Shown: positions 7,190 through 16,178 of the stretch, in pieces
Layout of the letters: every line of letters begins with the position of its first letter
Position numbering within the stretch: the stretch's first letter is position 1
From: Sorangium cellulosum So0157-2
Lineage (GTDB): Bacteria > Myxococcota_A > Polyangia > Polyangiales > Polyangiaceae
DNA length: 64,000 nucleotides
Assembly (NCBI RefSeq): GCF_000418325.1
Contig: NC_021658.1
Span: forward strand, 4,389,501 to 4,453,500
Direction of reading: 5' to 3'
Program-made: the position numbers and the translations under genes
The notes under the pieces: generated by a model
Database searches by the model: none
Seen by the model: the letters and a program-made list of their open reading frames with translations, nothing else
Told to the model about the DNA's origin: nothing

Positions 7190-8959
7190 CTACGGCTCTG
7201 GCGCGCCGTCCTTCGCCGTGGAACCGGCCGCGGAGGGGCGGCTCCGCGGCTCGCCGGCGGGGCACTCGCGGGGCCCGGCGTCCGCCGGGGCGGGGGTGGA
7301 CCGGTCGGTCCGGCGATGCTGCGGCGCGATCCGGATCGTGACGGGCTCCTCGATGAGCTCCGGCGCGAGCGCGCCGTCTTGGGGGACGAGGCGCGGCTCG
7401 CCGGGCCTGCGATCCTCGGCCACCTTCCACGCGCGCGGCACGTTCCGCAGGCCGACGGGGTAGATGGTCAGGCCCTCTCGGTGGACGTGAATCCGCAAGA
7501 AGTTCTTGTAGTCCTCGATCTGGAGCGCCGAGAACGCCTCGTTGCCGTGGCGACGCGCGACGTTGAGCGAGATCAGGAGGTAGATGCCCATCAGCGTCGA
7601 CCCGACCACGGCGCCGGTCACGCCGACGAAGAGCGTCACGCCGATGATGCTCCACAGCGACTGGAGGCTCCGGACGTCGACGCCGAGCAGCCCGCCGCCG
7701 GCGTACGCGAGCCCGAGCGCGGCCCCGAGGTGCGCGAGCGCGTGGAGCGAGCCGGCGAGGCGGCGATACCAGGTCTTGTGCGTGTCGGTGAAGACGATGA
7801 ACACGAGCAGGACGACGAGGACCCACGCGACGGCGCCCGGACCGGGGCGGGGCAGCGTCAGCGAAGAGAGCATGTAGACGAACGCCGCGACGGGCCAGAA
7901 GCCTAGGTTGTACCGGGCGAACAAGAGGTTGCGCCAGGTGAGGCGGCGCGACTCGGACTCTGACGGGAATGACGCCTTCAGGGTGTAGGGGCGCTGGTCC
8001 GCGCCCGCGCCGGAGCGGACCACGGCGACCGGCTCGCCGTGGGTCGGGTGGAGGAAGGCGCCGCCGCCGCCGGCGATGATGTTCTGCCGGCCGTCCGCGG
8101 ACTCGTGGCGTCGATAGTGGTGCAGATCTCCGGCGATGCGCGCGACGACCTCGATCCCGGGCCGCGCGTCGGCGAGCTGCTTCTCGAAGAAGGCGAGGTT
8201 GCTCTGGAGGTCGGGGTTGTAGATGGCGCCCTTCACCCAGTCGGGCTCGGCGGTGCAGAGGACCACGCGATCCCCGTCGCGCATGTCCTGCCTCGCCAGC
8301 TTGCAGAAATACTCGATCTGCGGCTGATCGATGTCGGACTCCAGCTGGATGTCCACGCCGAGCAGCCAGAAGCCGTGGGGGAGCCTCAGCGCGAAGTAGC
8401 TCCGCGACTGGAGCGTCTTCCACGCGCCGAGCGTGCGCTTCTGGCCGAAGAGGCGCATGAAGCTCATCAGCCCGTCGTACCAGTCGTGATTGCCCGGGAT
8501 CGCGAACAGGTGCGGCGGCTCCTTCACGTCCGCCTTCGGGAGCGCGGCCGCGTAGGGCTCGACGAGGCGCGTCCAGTACGCCTGCCGCGTGGCCGAGGGA
8601 TACACCTGGTCCCCGCCCATGATCAGCACGTCTCCACGCCGCGTCTCCCGGCCGCCGAGCGAGAGCGTCGGCCGGGCGAGCAGGCTCGCGATCGCGTAGG
8701 TGGGGTTGAAGCCGTCGCCCGTGTCCGCCACGTAGTCGATCCAGATCTCGTCGCGCGCGAGGCCGTTTCGGACGGCATAGTCGAAGGGCAGCTGCGGCCC
8801 CGCGATCGCCTCGATGAGCCGGAAATCGCCGCGCGCGCCGATCAGGCGGGAGACGGTCAGGTCGAGCGCCGCGCGGGCCAGCTGGAACGGGCTGTACCAG
8901 CTCGTCATGGTGCTCCGCTGGAGCGCCTCGAGCCGCTCGCGATCCCGGCGATCGGTCAT
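7190..8959 (-). CDS. Membrane-anchored calcineurin-like metallophosphoesterase
   Basis: A 589-residue protein joining an N-terminal metallophosphoesterase domain to a C-terminal membrane part. The metal-binding motifs occur in order: IDYVADTGDGFN (D-x-GD), MGGDQVYP (GD), IPGNHDWYDG (GNHD), then ARIAGDLHHYRRH in the position of the final GHTH-like motif. This suggests a two-metal active site. After about residue 340 there are roughly four hydrophobic segments (near FWPVAAFVYMLSSL, WVLVVLLVFIVFTD, LGAALGLAYAGGGLL and IIGVTLFVGVTGAVVG), then a soluble C-terminal tail. The substrate is unknown. The start at 8959 is set by AGGAGG six bases upstream; an upstream in-frame ATG at 8989 has no such site. 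It lies 140 bases downstream of mfd on the same strand and may be co-transcribed. Confidence 0.88.
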   Translation of the reverse strand: MTDRRDRERLEALQRSTMTSWYSPFQLARAALDLTVSRLIGARGDFRLIEAIAGPQLPFDYAVRNGLARDEIWIDYVADTGDGFNPTYAIASLLARPTLSLGGRETRRGDVLIMGGDQVYPSATRQAYWTRLVEPYAAALPKADVKEPPHLFAIPGNHDWYDGLMSFMRLFGQKRTLGAWKTLQSRSYFALRLPHGFWLLGVDIQLESDIDQPQIEYFCKLARQDMRDGDRVVLCTAEPDWVKGAIYNPDLQSNLAFFEKQLADARPGIEVVARIAGDLHHYRRHESADGRQNIIAGGGGAFLHPTHGEPVAVVRSGAGADQRPYTLKASFPSESESRRLTWRNLLFARYNLGFWPVAAFVYMLSSLTLPRPGPGAVAWVLVVLLVFIVFTDTHKTWYRRLAGSLHALAHLGAALGLAYAGGGLLGVDVRSLQSLWSIIGVTLFVGVTGAVVGSTLMGIYLLISLNVARRHGNEAFSALQIEDYKNFLRIHVHREGLTIYPVGLRNVPRAWKVAEDRRPGEPRLVPQDGALAPELIEEPVTIRIAPQHRRTDRSTPAPADAGPRECPAGEPRSRPSAAGSTAKDGAPEP

Positions 8960-9099
8960 TTTTCCCCTCCTGTCGCGCAACGGTATCACCGCCGGCGCGC
9001 GGCGTCGCCTCCGCGCCGCGCGGCCGGATCGTGGTCAATCCCGCGCCGCGAGCTCACCGGGGATACCGGGCGGCACGGGAGGCCGCGCGGGGCGCGCGA

Positions 9100-12000
9100 T
9101 CAGGCGCCGTCCTTGAGGCAGTTGGCGAGCTCGCTGAGGAGCTTGTCGGTCGCCTCCAGCCCGCTCGTGAAGACCTCGCCGTCCCGGGGGCGACGGGAGA
9201 GCCGCATGTCGGGCGAGATCCGGTAGGGCGAGCCCTTCGGCTGGACCAGCCGGAGCACCTTGGCGTGGTCGAGCGGGGTGTCCTCGCGCAGGTGCAGCGT
9301 GACCCCCTTGGCGCTCGCCTCGCACGCGAGCGCCTTCAGCCGGCGCAGCTCGGTCTTGAGCCGCATGAGGTGCACGAACCGGCGCGCCTCGAGCGGCGGC
9401 GGGCCGAAGCGGTCTTCCATCTCGACCGCGAGGTCCTGCACGTCCTCGGCCGAGCCGGCGCTGGCGAAGCGCTTGTAGAGGGAGAGGCGTACGCCTACGT
9501 CGGAGATGTACTCCTCTGGCAGGAGCGCATCGGCGTCGAAGGAGAGCTCGGTGTCGACGTCGTGGACCACGGGATCGCCGCGGAGCTCGTGGACGGCCTC
9601 GTCGAGCATCTGGCAGAAGAGCTCGAAGCCGACCTGGGCGACGGTGCCGCTCTGCTCGGCGCCGAGGAGGTCGCCGGCGCCGCGCAGCTCCAGGTCGAGC
9701 GAGGCGATCTGGAAGCCGGAGCCGAGCTCGGTGTGGCGCTCGAGGGCCTCGATGCGGGCGCGGGCCTCGTCGGTCATGGCGTTCGGGGGCGGGACGATGA
9801 GGTAGCAGTAGGCCCGCTCCTTGGAGCGGCCGACGCGGCCGCGCAGCTGGTAGAGCTGCGAGAGGCCGAACATGTCGGCGCGGTCGATGAGGATGGTGTT
9901 GGCGCGGGGGATGTCGAGGCCGCTCTCGATGATGGCGGTGGCGCAGAGGACGTCGTAGCGCCCCTCGACGAAGTCGAGCATGGCCTGCTCGAGGTTCTGC
10001 TCGCTCATCTGGCCGTGCGCGACGCAGATGCGGGCGCTCGGGACGAGCTCGGCGAGGCGGGCGGCGCGCTCGTAGAGGCCCTCGACGCGGTTGTAGACGT
10101 AGAAGACCTGGCCGCCGCGGCCGAGCTCGCGGAGGACGGCCTCGCGGAGGACGGCCTCGTCGTGGCGGGTAACCACGGTGCGGATGGCGCGGCGGTCGAC
10201 CGGGGGGGTGGAGATGATCGACATGTCGCGGAGGCCGGAGACCGCCATCTGGAGGGTGCGGGGGATGGGGGTGGCCGAGAGCGTGAGGACGTCGACGTTG
10301 GTCTTGAGGGCCTTGATGCGCTCCTTGTGGGTGACGCCGAAGCGCTGCTCCTCGTCGACGACGAGCAGGCCGAGCCGCTTGAAGTGGATGTCCTTGGAGA
10401 GGAGGCGGTGCGTGCCGATGACGACGTCGACGCTGCCGTCGCGGAGGCCGCGGGAGACCTCGTCCTGCTCCTGCTTGGTCTGGAAGCGGGACATGGCGCG
10501 GACCTCGATGGGGTAGGAGGCCATGCGGGACTTGAAGCTGAGGTAGTGCTGCTGCGCGAGCACCGTGGTTGGACAGAGGACGGCCACCTGCCGGCCGGCG
10601 TTGGCGGCGCGGAAGGCGGCGCGGATGGCAACCTCGGTCTTGCCGAAGCCGACGTCGCCGCAGACGAGGCGGTCCATGGGACGGCCGGACTCGAGGTCGG
10701 CCGCAACCTCGGTGATGGCCCGCGCCTGGTCGGGCGTCTCGTCGAAGGGGAAAGTCGCTTCGAAGGCACGGTAATCGTCGTCCGGAGACGGAATGGGCTC
10801 GGCCGTGGCGGCGCGGCGCTCGGCGTACAGGCGCAGGAGTTCGTCGGCCATCTTACGGACGCTCTTCTCGACCCGCGCCTTCGTCTTGGCAAAGGTCTGC
10901 CCGCCGAGCCGATCGAGCTTGGGGGCGCCTTCGCCGCCGCTGAATTTCTGGATCTGGTTGAGGCGGTAGACCGGCAGGTAGAGCTTGTCGCCGCCGGCGT
11001 ACTCGACGGCGATGAGGTCGACCGTGGTTGCGCCGACCTGCTTGTGGACGAGGCCGAGGTACCGGCCGATGCCGTGCTCTACATGGACGACGTAGTCGCC
11101 AACGCCCAGGTTGCGGAGGTCCTCGAGGAAGGCCTGCGCGGGCTTGGCGGCGGAGGCGGAGGCCCGAGCGGCGCGGCGGTGGGCGCGAGCCCCGAAGATT
11201 TCCTCTTCCGTGACCAGCGCTAGCCCCTCGGCCGGAGCGATGACGCCGCGCGCAAGGGAGCCGGTGACGACGAGGGCGGTGTCGCGTGGGACGGTCGAGC
11301 TGCTGCCGTCGAGGAACGCCGGGTCGAACGGACCGAGGTTGGCCTTCACCCGCACGTCTCGATGGCGGAGCAGCGCAACCAGGCGCTCAACCTGGGTCTG
11401 TGCGCGTGCGGCGATCAGCACCCGTAGGCCCGCTTCTTGCCATGCGACGACGCGGCGGACGAGCGGGTCCAGAGCGCCATGCTTGCCCCGTGAAGCGCGG
11501 GCCGCCTTGATGGCACGCTCGAGGTCCGACTGGTCCCGCGCGGCGATCGAGGGGGCATCCGCGGGGACGACCTCGAAGCGCTCCAGCGAGTCCTGACTTT
11601 CCACGGCGCCCTCAACCCCGGTGCGATGTAGCGCAACCACGGTGCGGTCCCCGAGCCACGACGCGACGTGCGCCTCGTCCTCGTAGAAGGCGCCGAGCGG
11701 GAAGTGCGGTTCGCGATCCTTGTGGCTCCGGTCGGCGGCGGCGCGACCGAGCTCGTCGCGCAGGGCGGCGGTGAGGGAGGCCGGATCCTCGAGAACGACG
11801 AGCGCGTCGCCGGGCACGTACGAGCTAAAGGCGGCGAGGTCGATGTACGCCGGCAAATAGCCCTCGGCCCCGAAGAAGGCACGGCCGCTGGCAACGTCGT
11901 CGACCAGGGCGCGCGCCTTGGTCGAGGGGAAGTCGATGGCGTCGCACGCGGCACGGACGCGCTGGCGGGCGCGCTCGACGTTGCCTGGCGTGAGGATCGC

Positions 12001-12906
12001 CTCGCGGGCCGGCGGCAGCCAGACCTCCTTCACGTCGGCGATCGTGCGCTGATCGTCGGGGTTGAAGGTCTTGATCGAAGCGATGACGTCGCCGTAAAAA
12101 TCGATGCGCACCGGCAGCTCGGCCGAGGGCGCCCAGACATCGAGGAGGGCGCCGCGAACGGCGAAGGAGCCAGGGTCTTCCACGAGGGGGCTGCGCACGT
12201 AGCCAGCGGCGCCGAGGCGGGCGGAGAGCGCGTCGCGATCCATCTCCTGCTCGGCGATGACGAGCTCGGCGTGCTCAGTGACCTCGTCCTTGGGAACGAC
12301 CTTACGGGCGAGCGCGGCGACGGGGCAGACGAGGACCGACCACGGCAGGTCCATGCCGAGGTGGAAGAGCGTGGCGAGGCGCGTCTGGGCGCCGCGGCGG
12401 TCCGGGTTGACGTCTGCGTAGGGGCTGGCCTCGTTGGGCACGTAGAGGAGGACGCAGCCAGAGGCCGTGGAGCCGGTGGCCTCGGCGTCGTCGGCGTTTC
12501 GGTCGGCGAGCAGGAACGAGGCGTCGGCTGCCAGGGCGCGGGCGCTGTCGATGTCAGGGGTGAGGGCGAGGATGCGGCGGCCGGCGGCCGCTGCCACGAG
12601 GCGACGGATGACGAGCGCGCCGGCCGAGCCGGCTGAGCCCGTCACGTGGAATGTGCCAGGCGGCGCAGCGGCGAGCTCCGCGGCGAGATCGCGGGGGGTG
12701 ACGATCCGGCGGTCCGAGGGGAGGTCGAACGACGGGAGCGGCTCGTGGTCGGCCGGCGTGGAGGCGGGAGGGCCGCCGGCGGAGGTGTCGTTCGAGGCGG
12801 TGTCGTCGAGGCCGCCTGAGAGCTCGCTGAGGGTAGCGGTGAGTGGGGAGCTTGCGGGGGAGAGGAGGGAGCGCTCGGAGGGCATCGGCGCAGCGCGGTC
12901 TAGCAT
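9100..12906 (-). CDS. mfd: Transcription-repair coupling factor Mfd
   Basis: Mfd removes RNA polymerase stalled at DNA lesions and recruits UvrA. All core parts are present. There is an N-terminal UvrB-like module (to about residue 480). The RNA-polymerase-interacting CarD-like domain has VGDYVVHVEHGIGRYLGL. The RecG-like translocase has Walker A CGDVGFGKTEVA, the box VVDEEQRFG, motif III SATPIPRTLQ, AIIESGLDIPRA and the arginine-finger block QLRGRVGRS. The C-terminal TRCF domain ends in LANCLKDGA. Length is about 1268 residues, slightly longer than usual because of a low-complexity N-terminus. The start is uncertain: ATG at 12906 is listed, ATG at 12918 or 12885 is also possible, and none has a good ribosome-binding site. 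The frame remains open upstream into repeat DNA that is not part of the protein. Confidence 0.96.
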   Translation of the reverse strand: MLDRAAPMPSERSLLSPASSPLTATLSELSGGLDDTASNDTSAGGPPASTPADHEPLPSFDLPSDRRIVTPRDLAAELAAAPPGTFHVTGSAGSAGALVIRRLVAAAAGRRILALTPDIDSARALAADASFLLADRNADDAEATGSTASGCVLLYVPNEASPYADVNPDRRGAQTRLATLFHLGMDLPWSVLVCPVAALARKVVPKDEVTEHAELVIAEQEMDRDALSARLGAAGYVRSPLVEDPGSFAVRGALLDVWAPSAELPVRIDFYGDVIASIKTFNPDDQRTIADVKEVWLPPAREAILTPGNVERARQRVRAACDAIDFPSTKARALVDDVASGRAFFGAEGYLPAYIDLAAFSSYVPGDALVVLEDPASLTAALRDELGRAAADRSHKDREPHFPLGAFYEDEAHVASWLGDRTVVALHRTGVEGAVESQDSLERFEVVPADAPSIAARDQSDLERAIKAARASRGKHGALDPLVRRVVAWQEAGLRVLIAARAQTQVERLVALLRHRDVRVKANLGPFDPAFLDGSSSTVPRDTALVVTGSLARGVIAPAEGLALVTEEEIFGARAHRRAARASASAAKPAQAFLEDLRNLGVGDYVVHVEHGIGRYLGLVHKQVGATTVDLIAVEYAGGDKLYLPVYRLNQIQKFSGGEGAPKLDRLGGQTFAKTKARVEKSVRKMADELLRLYAERRAATAEPIPSPDDDYRAFEATFPFDETPDQARAITEVAADLESGRPMDRLVCGDVGFGKTEVAIRAAFRAANAGRQVAVLCPTTVLAQQHYLSFKSRMASYPIEVRAMSRFQTKQEQDEVSRGLRDGSVDVVIGTHRLLSKDIHFKRLGLLVVDEEQRFGVTHKERIKALKTNVDVLTLSATPIPRTLQMAVSGLRDMSIISTPPVDRRAIRTVVTRHDEAVLREAVLRELGRGGQVFYVYNRVEGLYERAARLAELVPSARICVAHGQMSEQNLEQAMLDFVEGRYDVLCATAIIESGLDIPRANTILIDRADMFGLSQLYQLRGRVGRSKERAYCYLIVPPPNAMTDEARARIEALERHTELGSGFQIASLDLELRGAGDLLGAEQSGTVAQVGFELFCQMLDEAVHELRGDPVVHDVDTELSFDADALLPEEYISDVGVRLSLYKRFASAGSAEDVQDLAVEMEDRFGPPPLEARRFVHLMRLKTELRRLKALACEASAKGVTLHLREDTPLDHAKVLRLVQPKGSPYRISPDMRLSRRPRDGEVFTSGLEATDKLLSELANCLKDGA

Positions 12907-13043
12907 GGGCGGCACCATCCGACCCGACCGGGCGCTATCTCCGGCCCCGGACCGTCCCGGACCGGCTCCGTGACCCCGAGCGCATCTGCGAACTCCGACC
13001 GCGCCCGCGCATCCCGCGCGGACCCGACCGCGAGCGGACCGGG

Positions 13044-13324
13044 GACCGCGCGGTCCTGACCATGGTTGCGGTCCTGACCGTGGTTGCCGCGGGGGACCGC
13101 GCGGGGGACCGCGCGCGGTCCTGACCGTGGTTGCGGCGGCGGCGGCGGACCGGCGGCGGCGGCGGACCGTGGTTGTAGCGGCGCAGCGGCGGCGGACGGA
13201 CCCGACCGTGATTGTGCAGTCCTCGGTCCCATCCAATCGCACGCACAGGCGCAGTCCGGTCCTCCTCGGCCGCAGTTGCGCGTCCTCCGTGGTTGCGCCG
13301 GTCCTTGGACCCGACCGTCATTGG
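13044..13324. repeat. Left cluster of the GACCGTGGTTGCG repeat, with palindromes
   Basis: Upstream of mfd the core GACCRTGGTTGC recurs at about 13058, 13076 and 13123. Decayed copies follow at 13165 (GACCGTGGTTGTAG), 13204 (GACCGTGATTGTG), 13287 (TCCGTGGTTGCG) and 13314 (GACCGTCATTGG). All are in the same orientation. The first and third intact copies are preceded by perfect palindromes: GGACCGCGCGGTCC (13044-13057) and GGACCGCGCGCGGTCC (13105-13120). Read on the minus strand, the unit is a GCAACCAYGGTCA head followed by a hairpin. Confidence 0.75.
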
Positions 13325-13707
13325 AGCGCGCCGCCGCAGGTCGCGGCGCACCCTCATATCCGCAACCTACGGCGCTCGCGACCGGAGCTGGAGGTCGATC
13401 GTGACCGGTGCGTGGAGGTGGCGCGGAGCGGAGCCGGAGCCGAACGCGACCGGGTTTCCACCTAGCTCCGCAATCACGGCGGTCCGCCCGAGTCAGGCGA
13501 GCGGAGAGCTCCCCCACGCCGCGGCAACCAAGCCGCCGAACTGGACATGGTGAGCCCATGAGCAAGGCGAGTGAGCGCGAACCTCGCGAGCTTGCGCACC
13601 ATCCACAGAGTGCGTCAATACGCTCCAGCTCATGGTCGTGCGACGGGAGAGGGAACACCCGTGGCCGGCGCTTCCTCCTCGTTCATATTCAGGTATGATC
13701 ACCCTGT

Positions 13708-14631
13708 TCATGCTTCGGCGAGCTCGCCGCGATCAACGCTAACCCCGTGGAACACACGCATCCACCATGTCCCGATGGGGAAGATTGTATCGCGTACGCC
13801 AGCGCGCCATCGTTCAAGTGATTTGCGATATGCGGTGCGGAAGGCGTGCATCGTGGCGATAGCATTGTTTCGGGCATCTGTTCGTCTGCGCCCAACCGCG
13901 AATGTTGGGTTGAGGCCACGGATCGGTTCGGTGGTTGTCGCGCGTTTGTAAGGGGAAATCTTGCCTGCGCGTGCACGCCCGAGGAAGCTAAGTCCCTGTT
14001 GCTTCAGGGTAGCACGAGCCTGCTTTTCGTGCAGCTCGATCTGTGCTGTGATCTCGCGCCTAAACCGCTCGGCGTCGCTGTTTGCGATCATGGGCGGAAG
14101 TGTGATTGGTATGGTGGCTTCCTCGGTCCACTCTGGATTCTTCGGATTGAAGTAGAACTCAGGGCGTCGGGCGCGCAGTGTGCCGCGGCCGAGTTCGCGG
14201 ACGAGCACTTTTGCGCCTGGCCATTCGTGAGCATGCTCGACGACGCCGGCAATCGCCGGGTTGGCAAGTGTATAGGCGATCTTCTCCACCAACGCATCTC
14301 TTGTCGGTAGGTGTACTGCGCTCGTCGCCTCATGGTCCCATATTGGGCCTTCCCAGGCTCGCAGGATTTTTGCTCCGAGCGCGACAATGCGGTGGAACCG
14401 CTGGAGAAAGCGTGGGAGCTCGCCACGCGTATCTGTGGCAACAAGATGAATATGGGTGGACATCACGCAAAGTGCGTGCACGAGGATTCCATAGCGTTGT
14501 GCCGAGACCGCCAGGCTATAGACCACGAGTCGTGTGATGGCGGAATCAGGTCGGAGGAGGAAGTGCCTTCGCAGGACCCGGCGCGTGAGGAGGTAGGTAG
14601 CGCCAGGGACGATCGCTCGCGGCTGACTCAT
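13708..14631 (-). CDS. REP-associated tyrosine transposase (RAYT, Y1/TnpA_REP family)
   Basis: This 307-residue protein belongs to the IS200/Y1 transposase superfamily. It begins MSQPRAIVPGATYLLTRRV and contains the HUH metal-binding motif in ALCVMSTHIHLVATD (usual form MxxHxHL). The downstream catalytic-tyrosine block is IAYTLANPAIAGVVEHAHEW (usual form YxxxNPVxAGLV). The C-terminal half is Arg/Lys-rich. Relatives nick and rejoin REP hairpins rather than moving an insertion sequence, and no IS-type ends are visible around this gene. The start at 14631 is chosen from the family pattern; the frame is open upstream but reads as junk and no strong ribosome-binding site is seen. AT content is higher than in neighbouring genes, consistent with acquisition. 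Clusters of one short repeat lie on both sides. Confidence 0.88.
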   Translation of the reverse strand: MSQPRAIVPGATYLLTRRVLRRHFLLRPDSAITRLVVYSLAVSAQRYGILVHALCVMSTHIHLVATDTRGELPRFLQRFHRIVALGAKILRAWEGPIWDHEATSAVHLPTRDALVEKIAYTLANPAIAGVVEHAHEWPGAKVLVRELGRGTLRARRPEFYFNPKNPEWTEEATIPITLPPMIANSDAERFRREITAQIELHEKQARATLKQQGLSFLGRARAGKISPYKRATTTEPIRGLNPTFAVGRRRTDARNNAIATMHAFRTAYRKSLERWRAGVRDTIFPIGTWWMRVFHGVSVDRGELAEA

Positions 14632-14873
14632 GTTCGTGGGCAATACCAAGAGTCGTGCCACGCTGCGAAAGCGGCTGATTCGGACGATGATGACGCTCGG
14701 GCGGGTGGCGGCCGCCACCCTCTCCGCCACGTCTCGCCAGTGGGGCCACGATCTCGTCGATCGGCAAGTGTGATTGGACTAACAAATCTAAAAGCGGGAC
14801 GAGATGTGAAAAATATTACGTTGCTCGAAGATCCAAAGAGCGAGAGATTCGAGATCCATAGATCCATCTCAAC

Positions 14874-14899
14874 GTGGTTCGAGTCCATCTCCGTCCGCC
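14874..14899 (+). other. tRNA 3'-end-like fragment
   Basis: The sequence GTGGTTCGAGTCCATC followed by TCCGTCCGCC looks like the T-arm (TTCGAGT loop, four pairs in the stem) plus the 3' acceptor strand of a tRNA. No matching 5' half (GGACGGA at tRNA distance) was found upstream, so it is at most a remnant, of the kind left at integration sites. It lies between the RAYT gene and the right repeat cluster. Confidence 0.3.
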
Positions 14900-14915
14900 C
14901 GTCTCCGCCCGAATG

Positions 14916-15047
14916 GACCGTGGTTGCGATTCGGCCCGCCACCAACGGACCGTGGTTGCGACGCCCCGGCCCGCGACCGCCTCACCGACCGTGGTTGCGA
15001 CCGCCCGCACCCCGGCCCGCGACCGCCCGCACCGACCGTGGTTGCGA
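14916..15047 (+). repeat. Right cluster of the GACCGTGGTTGCG repeat
   Basis: Four identical copies of GACCGTGGTTGCGA occur at 14916, 14948, 14987 and 15034, all in the same direction as the left cluster. The last two lie inside a larger repeated unit of about 47 bases rich in CCCGGCCCGCGACCGCC. Spacing is irregular (32, 39, 47), unlike CRISPR. Confidence 0.8.
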
Positions 15048-15305
15048 CCGCCCGCCGCCCCGCCCTCGGCCCCCCTCAGCCGCCCGCCGGCGGTGCCTCG
15101 CAGCAGCGTCGCCGCTCAGGCCACCGCCGTCGCCTGCGCCTCCACGGCGCTGCAGGTGCGCCAGCGACCTCGAATCTCGACCGGTCGTGACCCCTGCCAG
15201 GGACCGTGAGCCGGACGGCGTGCAGCGCAGCGGAGGAAAGCGCGGTGCGACGGGGCGCCTCGCGCGTCGCGCCGTGACGAGCGCTGCGCCGCCCCGCGCT
15301 CTCCG

Positions 15306-16178
15306 CTACAGACGGATCCCGCCGCCCAGCGACGCCCCCCACACGGTGGCCCCTCGCTGCCCGGCGAGGCCGAACGGCGCATCCACGTTGACCACGCCCT
15401 GCGCGCGCACAAAGACCGCCTCGAGCTCCGCGTGCGCGTACAGGGCCGCCGACCACTGCGAGAAATTGCGCCCTGCGAGTGGCGCCGACTGCGCGAGCAT
15501 CTGCACCCGCAGCCCCGGCGTCACCGGCCCGAGCCGCAAGCCCGCGTGCGCGGCCGCCACGATCGCGAGCCGCGATGGAGTGGAGCTCACCGAGACGAGC
15601 ACCGCAGGATCCAGCTCGGCGCCGAGCACCACGCGCGCCAAGAGCTCCGCCCGGCTGCGGAGCAGGAGCGCGATCGGGATCGCGTTCGGCGCCCACATCC
15701 AAGGATCCGCGAACCCGCGCGCCGCGCTCGCGACCGCGTAATTGTACTCGACCTCCGTGTTCGCCGGGATCGTCCCCGGGAACGTCGTGAGCGGCGGCGC
15801 AGCCCCGAGCCCCGCATGGATCGATCGCCCTCGCCCCTCGACCAGCGCCGCCTGCAGGGTCACGAACGGATTCCCGAACCGGAACGACGAGCGCCGCGCT
15901 TCGCCCTCCGCCTGGAACGTGGTCCAGGCCGCGGTCACATCCACGGTCGCGCTCAGCCACCCGTTCAGGCGAGCGCCCGCCGCCACCTGCGGGGCGACGT
16001 GCGCCGTCGCCTGCTCGCCGTCCTGCGGCGAGGCCGAAAAGACGCCGTAAAGCGCGACATACCCGCGGTCCTCCGGCCGCATCGGCATGTCGCCCGCGCC
16101 CTGCGCCCGAGCAGGCGCCGCGGCCAGTGCGCCGGCCGCGACCGCGGCGAGCGCGAGCGCCCGCCCTCGCCACCTCAC
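15306..16178 (-). CDS. Exported, probably outer-membrane, protein of unknown function
   Basis: A 290-residue protein with a signal peptide (VRWRGRALALAAVAAGALAA ending APARAQ). The rest alternates short polar turns with amphipathic stretches (LNGWLSATVDVTAAWTTFQ, FRFGNPFVTLQAAL, LGAELDPAVLVSVSS) and ends VWGASLGGGIRL with a non-polar C-terminal strand. This is the texture of a transmembrane beta-barrel, so outer-membrane placement is inferred; I recognise no named family. It starts with GTG at 16178, with GGAGG five bases upstream, and overlaps the preceding gene by GTGA. It is thus the last gene of a three-gene operon with the two NHL lipoproteins and may carry or anchor them at the surface. 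Confidence 0.75.
   Translation of the reverse strand: MRWRGRALALAAVAAGALAAAPARAQGAGDMPMRPEDRGYVALYGVFSASPQDGEQATAHVAPQVAAGARLNGWLSATVDVTAAWTTFQAEGEARRSSFRFGNPFVTLQAALVEGRGRSIHAGLGAAPPLTTFPGTIPANTEVEYNYAVASAARGFADPWMWAPNAIPIALLLRSRAELLARVVLGAELDPAVLVSVSSTPSRLAIVAAAHAGLRLGPVTPGLRVQMLAQSAPLAGRNFSQWSAALYAHAELEAVFVRAQGVVNVDAPFGLAGQRGATVWGASLGGGIRL

Noticed and set aside
9031..11223. 730-codon open frame on the plus strand
   Set aside because: Antisense to mfd, with composition typical of the complementary frame of a GC-rich gene and no recognisable motif.
12907..13242. N-terminal extension of Mfd
   Set aside because: The extra codons translate the GACCGTGGTTGCG repeat and palindromes into Arg/Thr/Gly filler; no Mfd has such a domain.
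13846..14310. 154-codon open frame antisense to the transposase
   Set aside because: Chance frame; the minus strand carries the HUH and Tyr motifs of a known family.
14790..14905. Complete tRNA gene
   Set aside because: Only the T-arm and acceptor 3' strand are recognisable; no matching 5' acceptor strand or anticodon arm at tRNA distance.
13044..15047. CRISPR array
   Set aside because: Core units are only 13-14 bases, spacing is irregular, the intervals are simple GC-rich sequence, and no cas genes are present.
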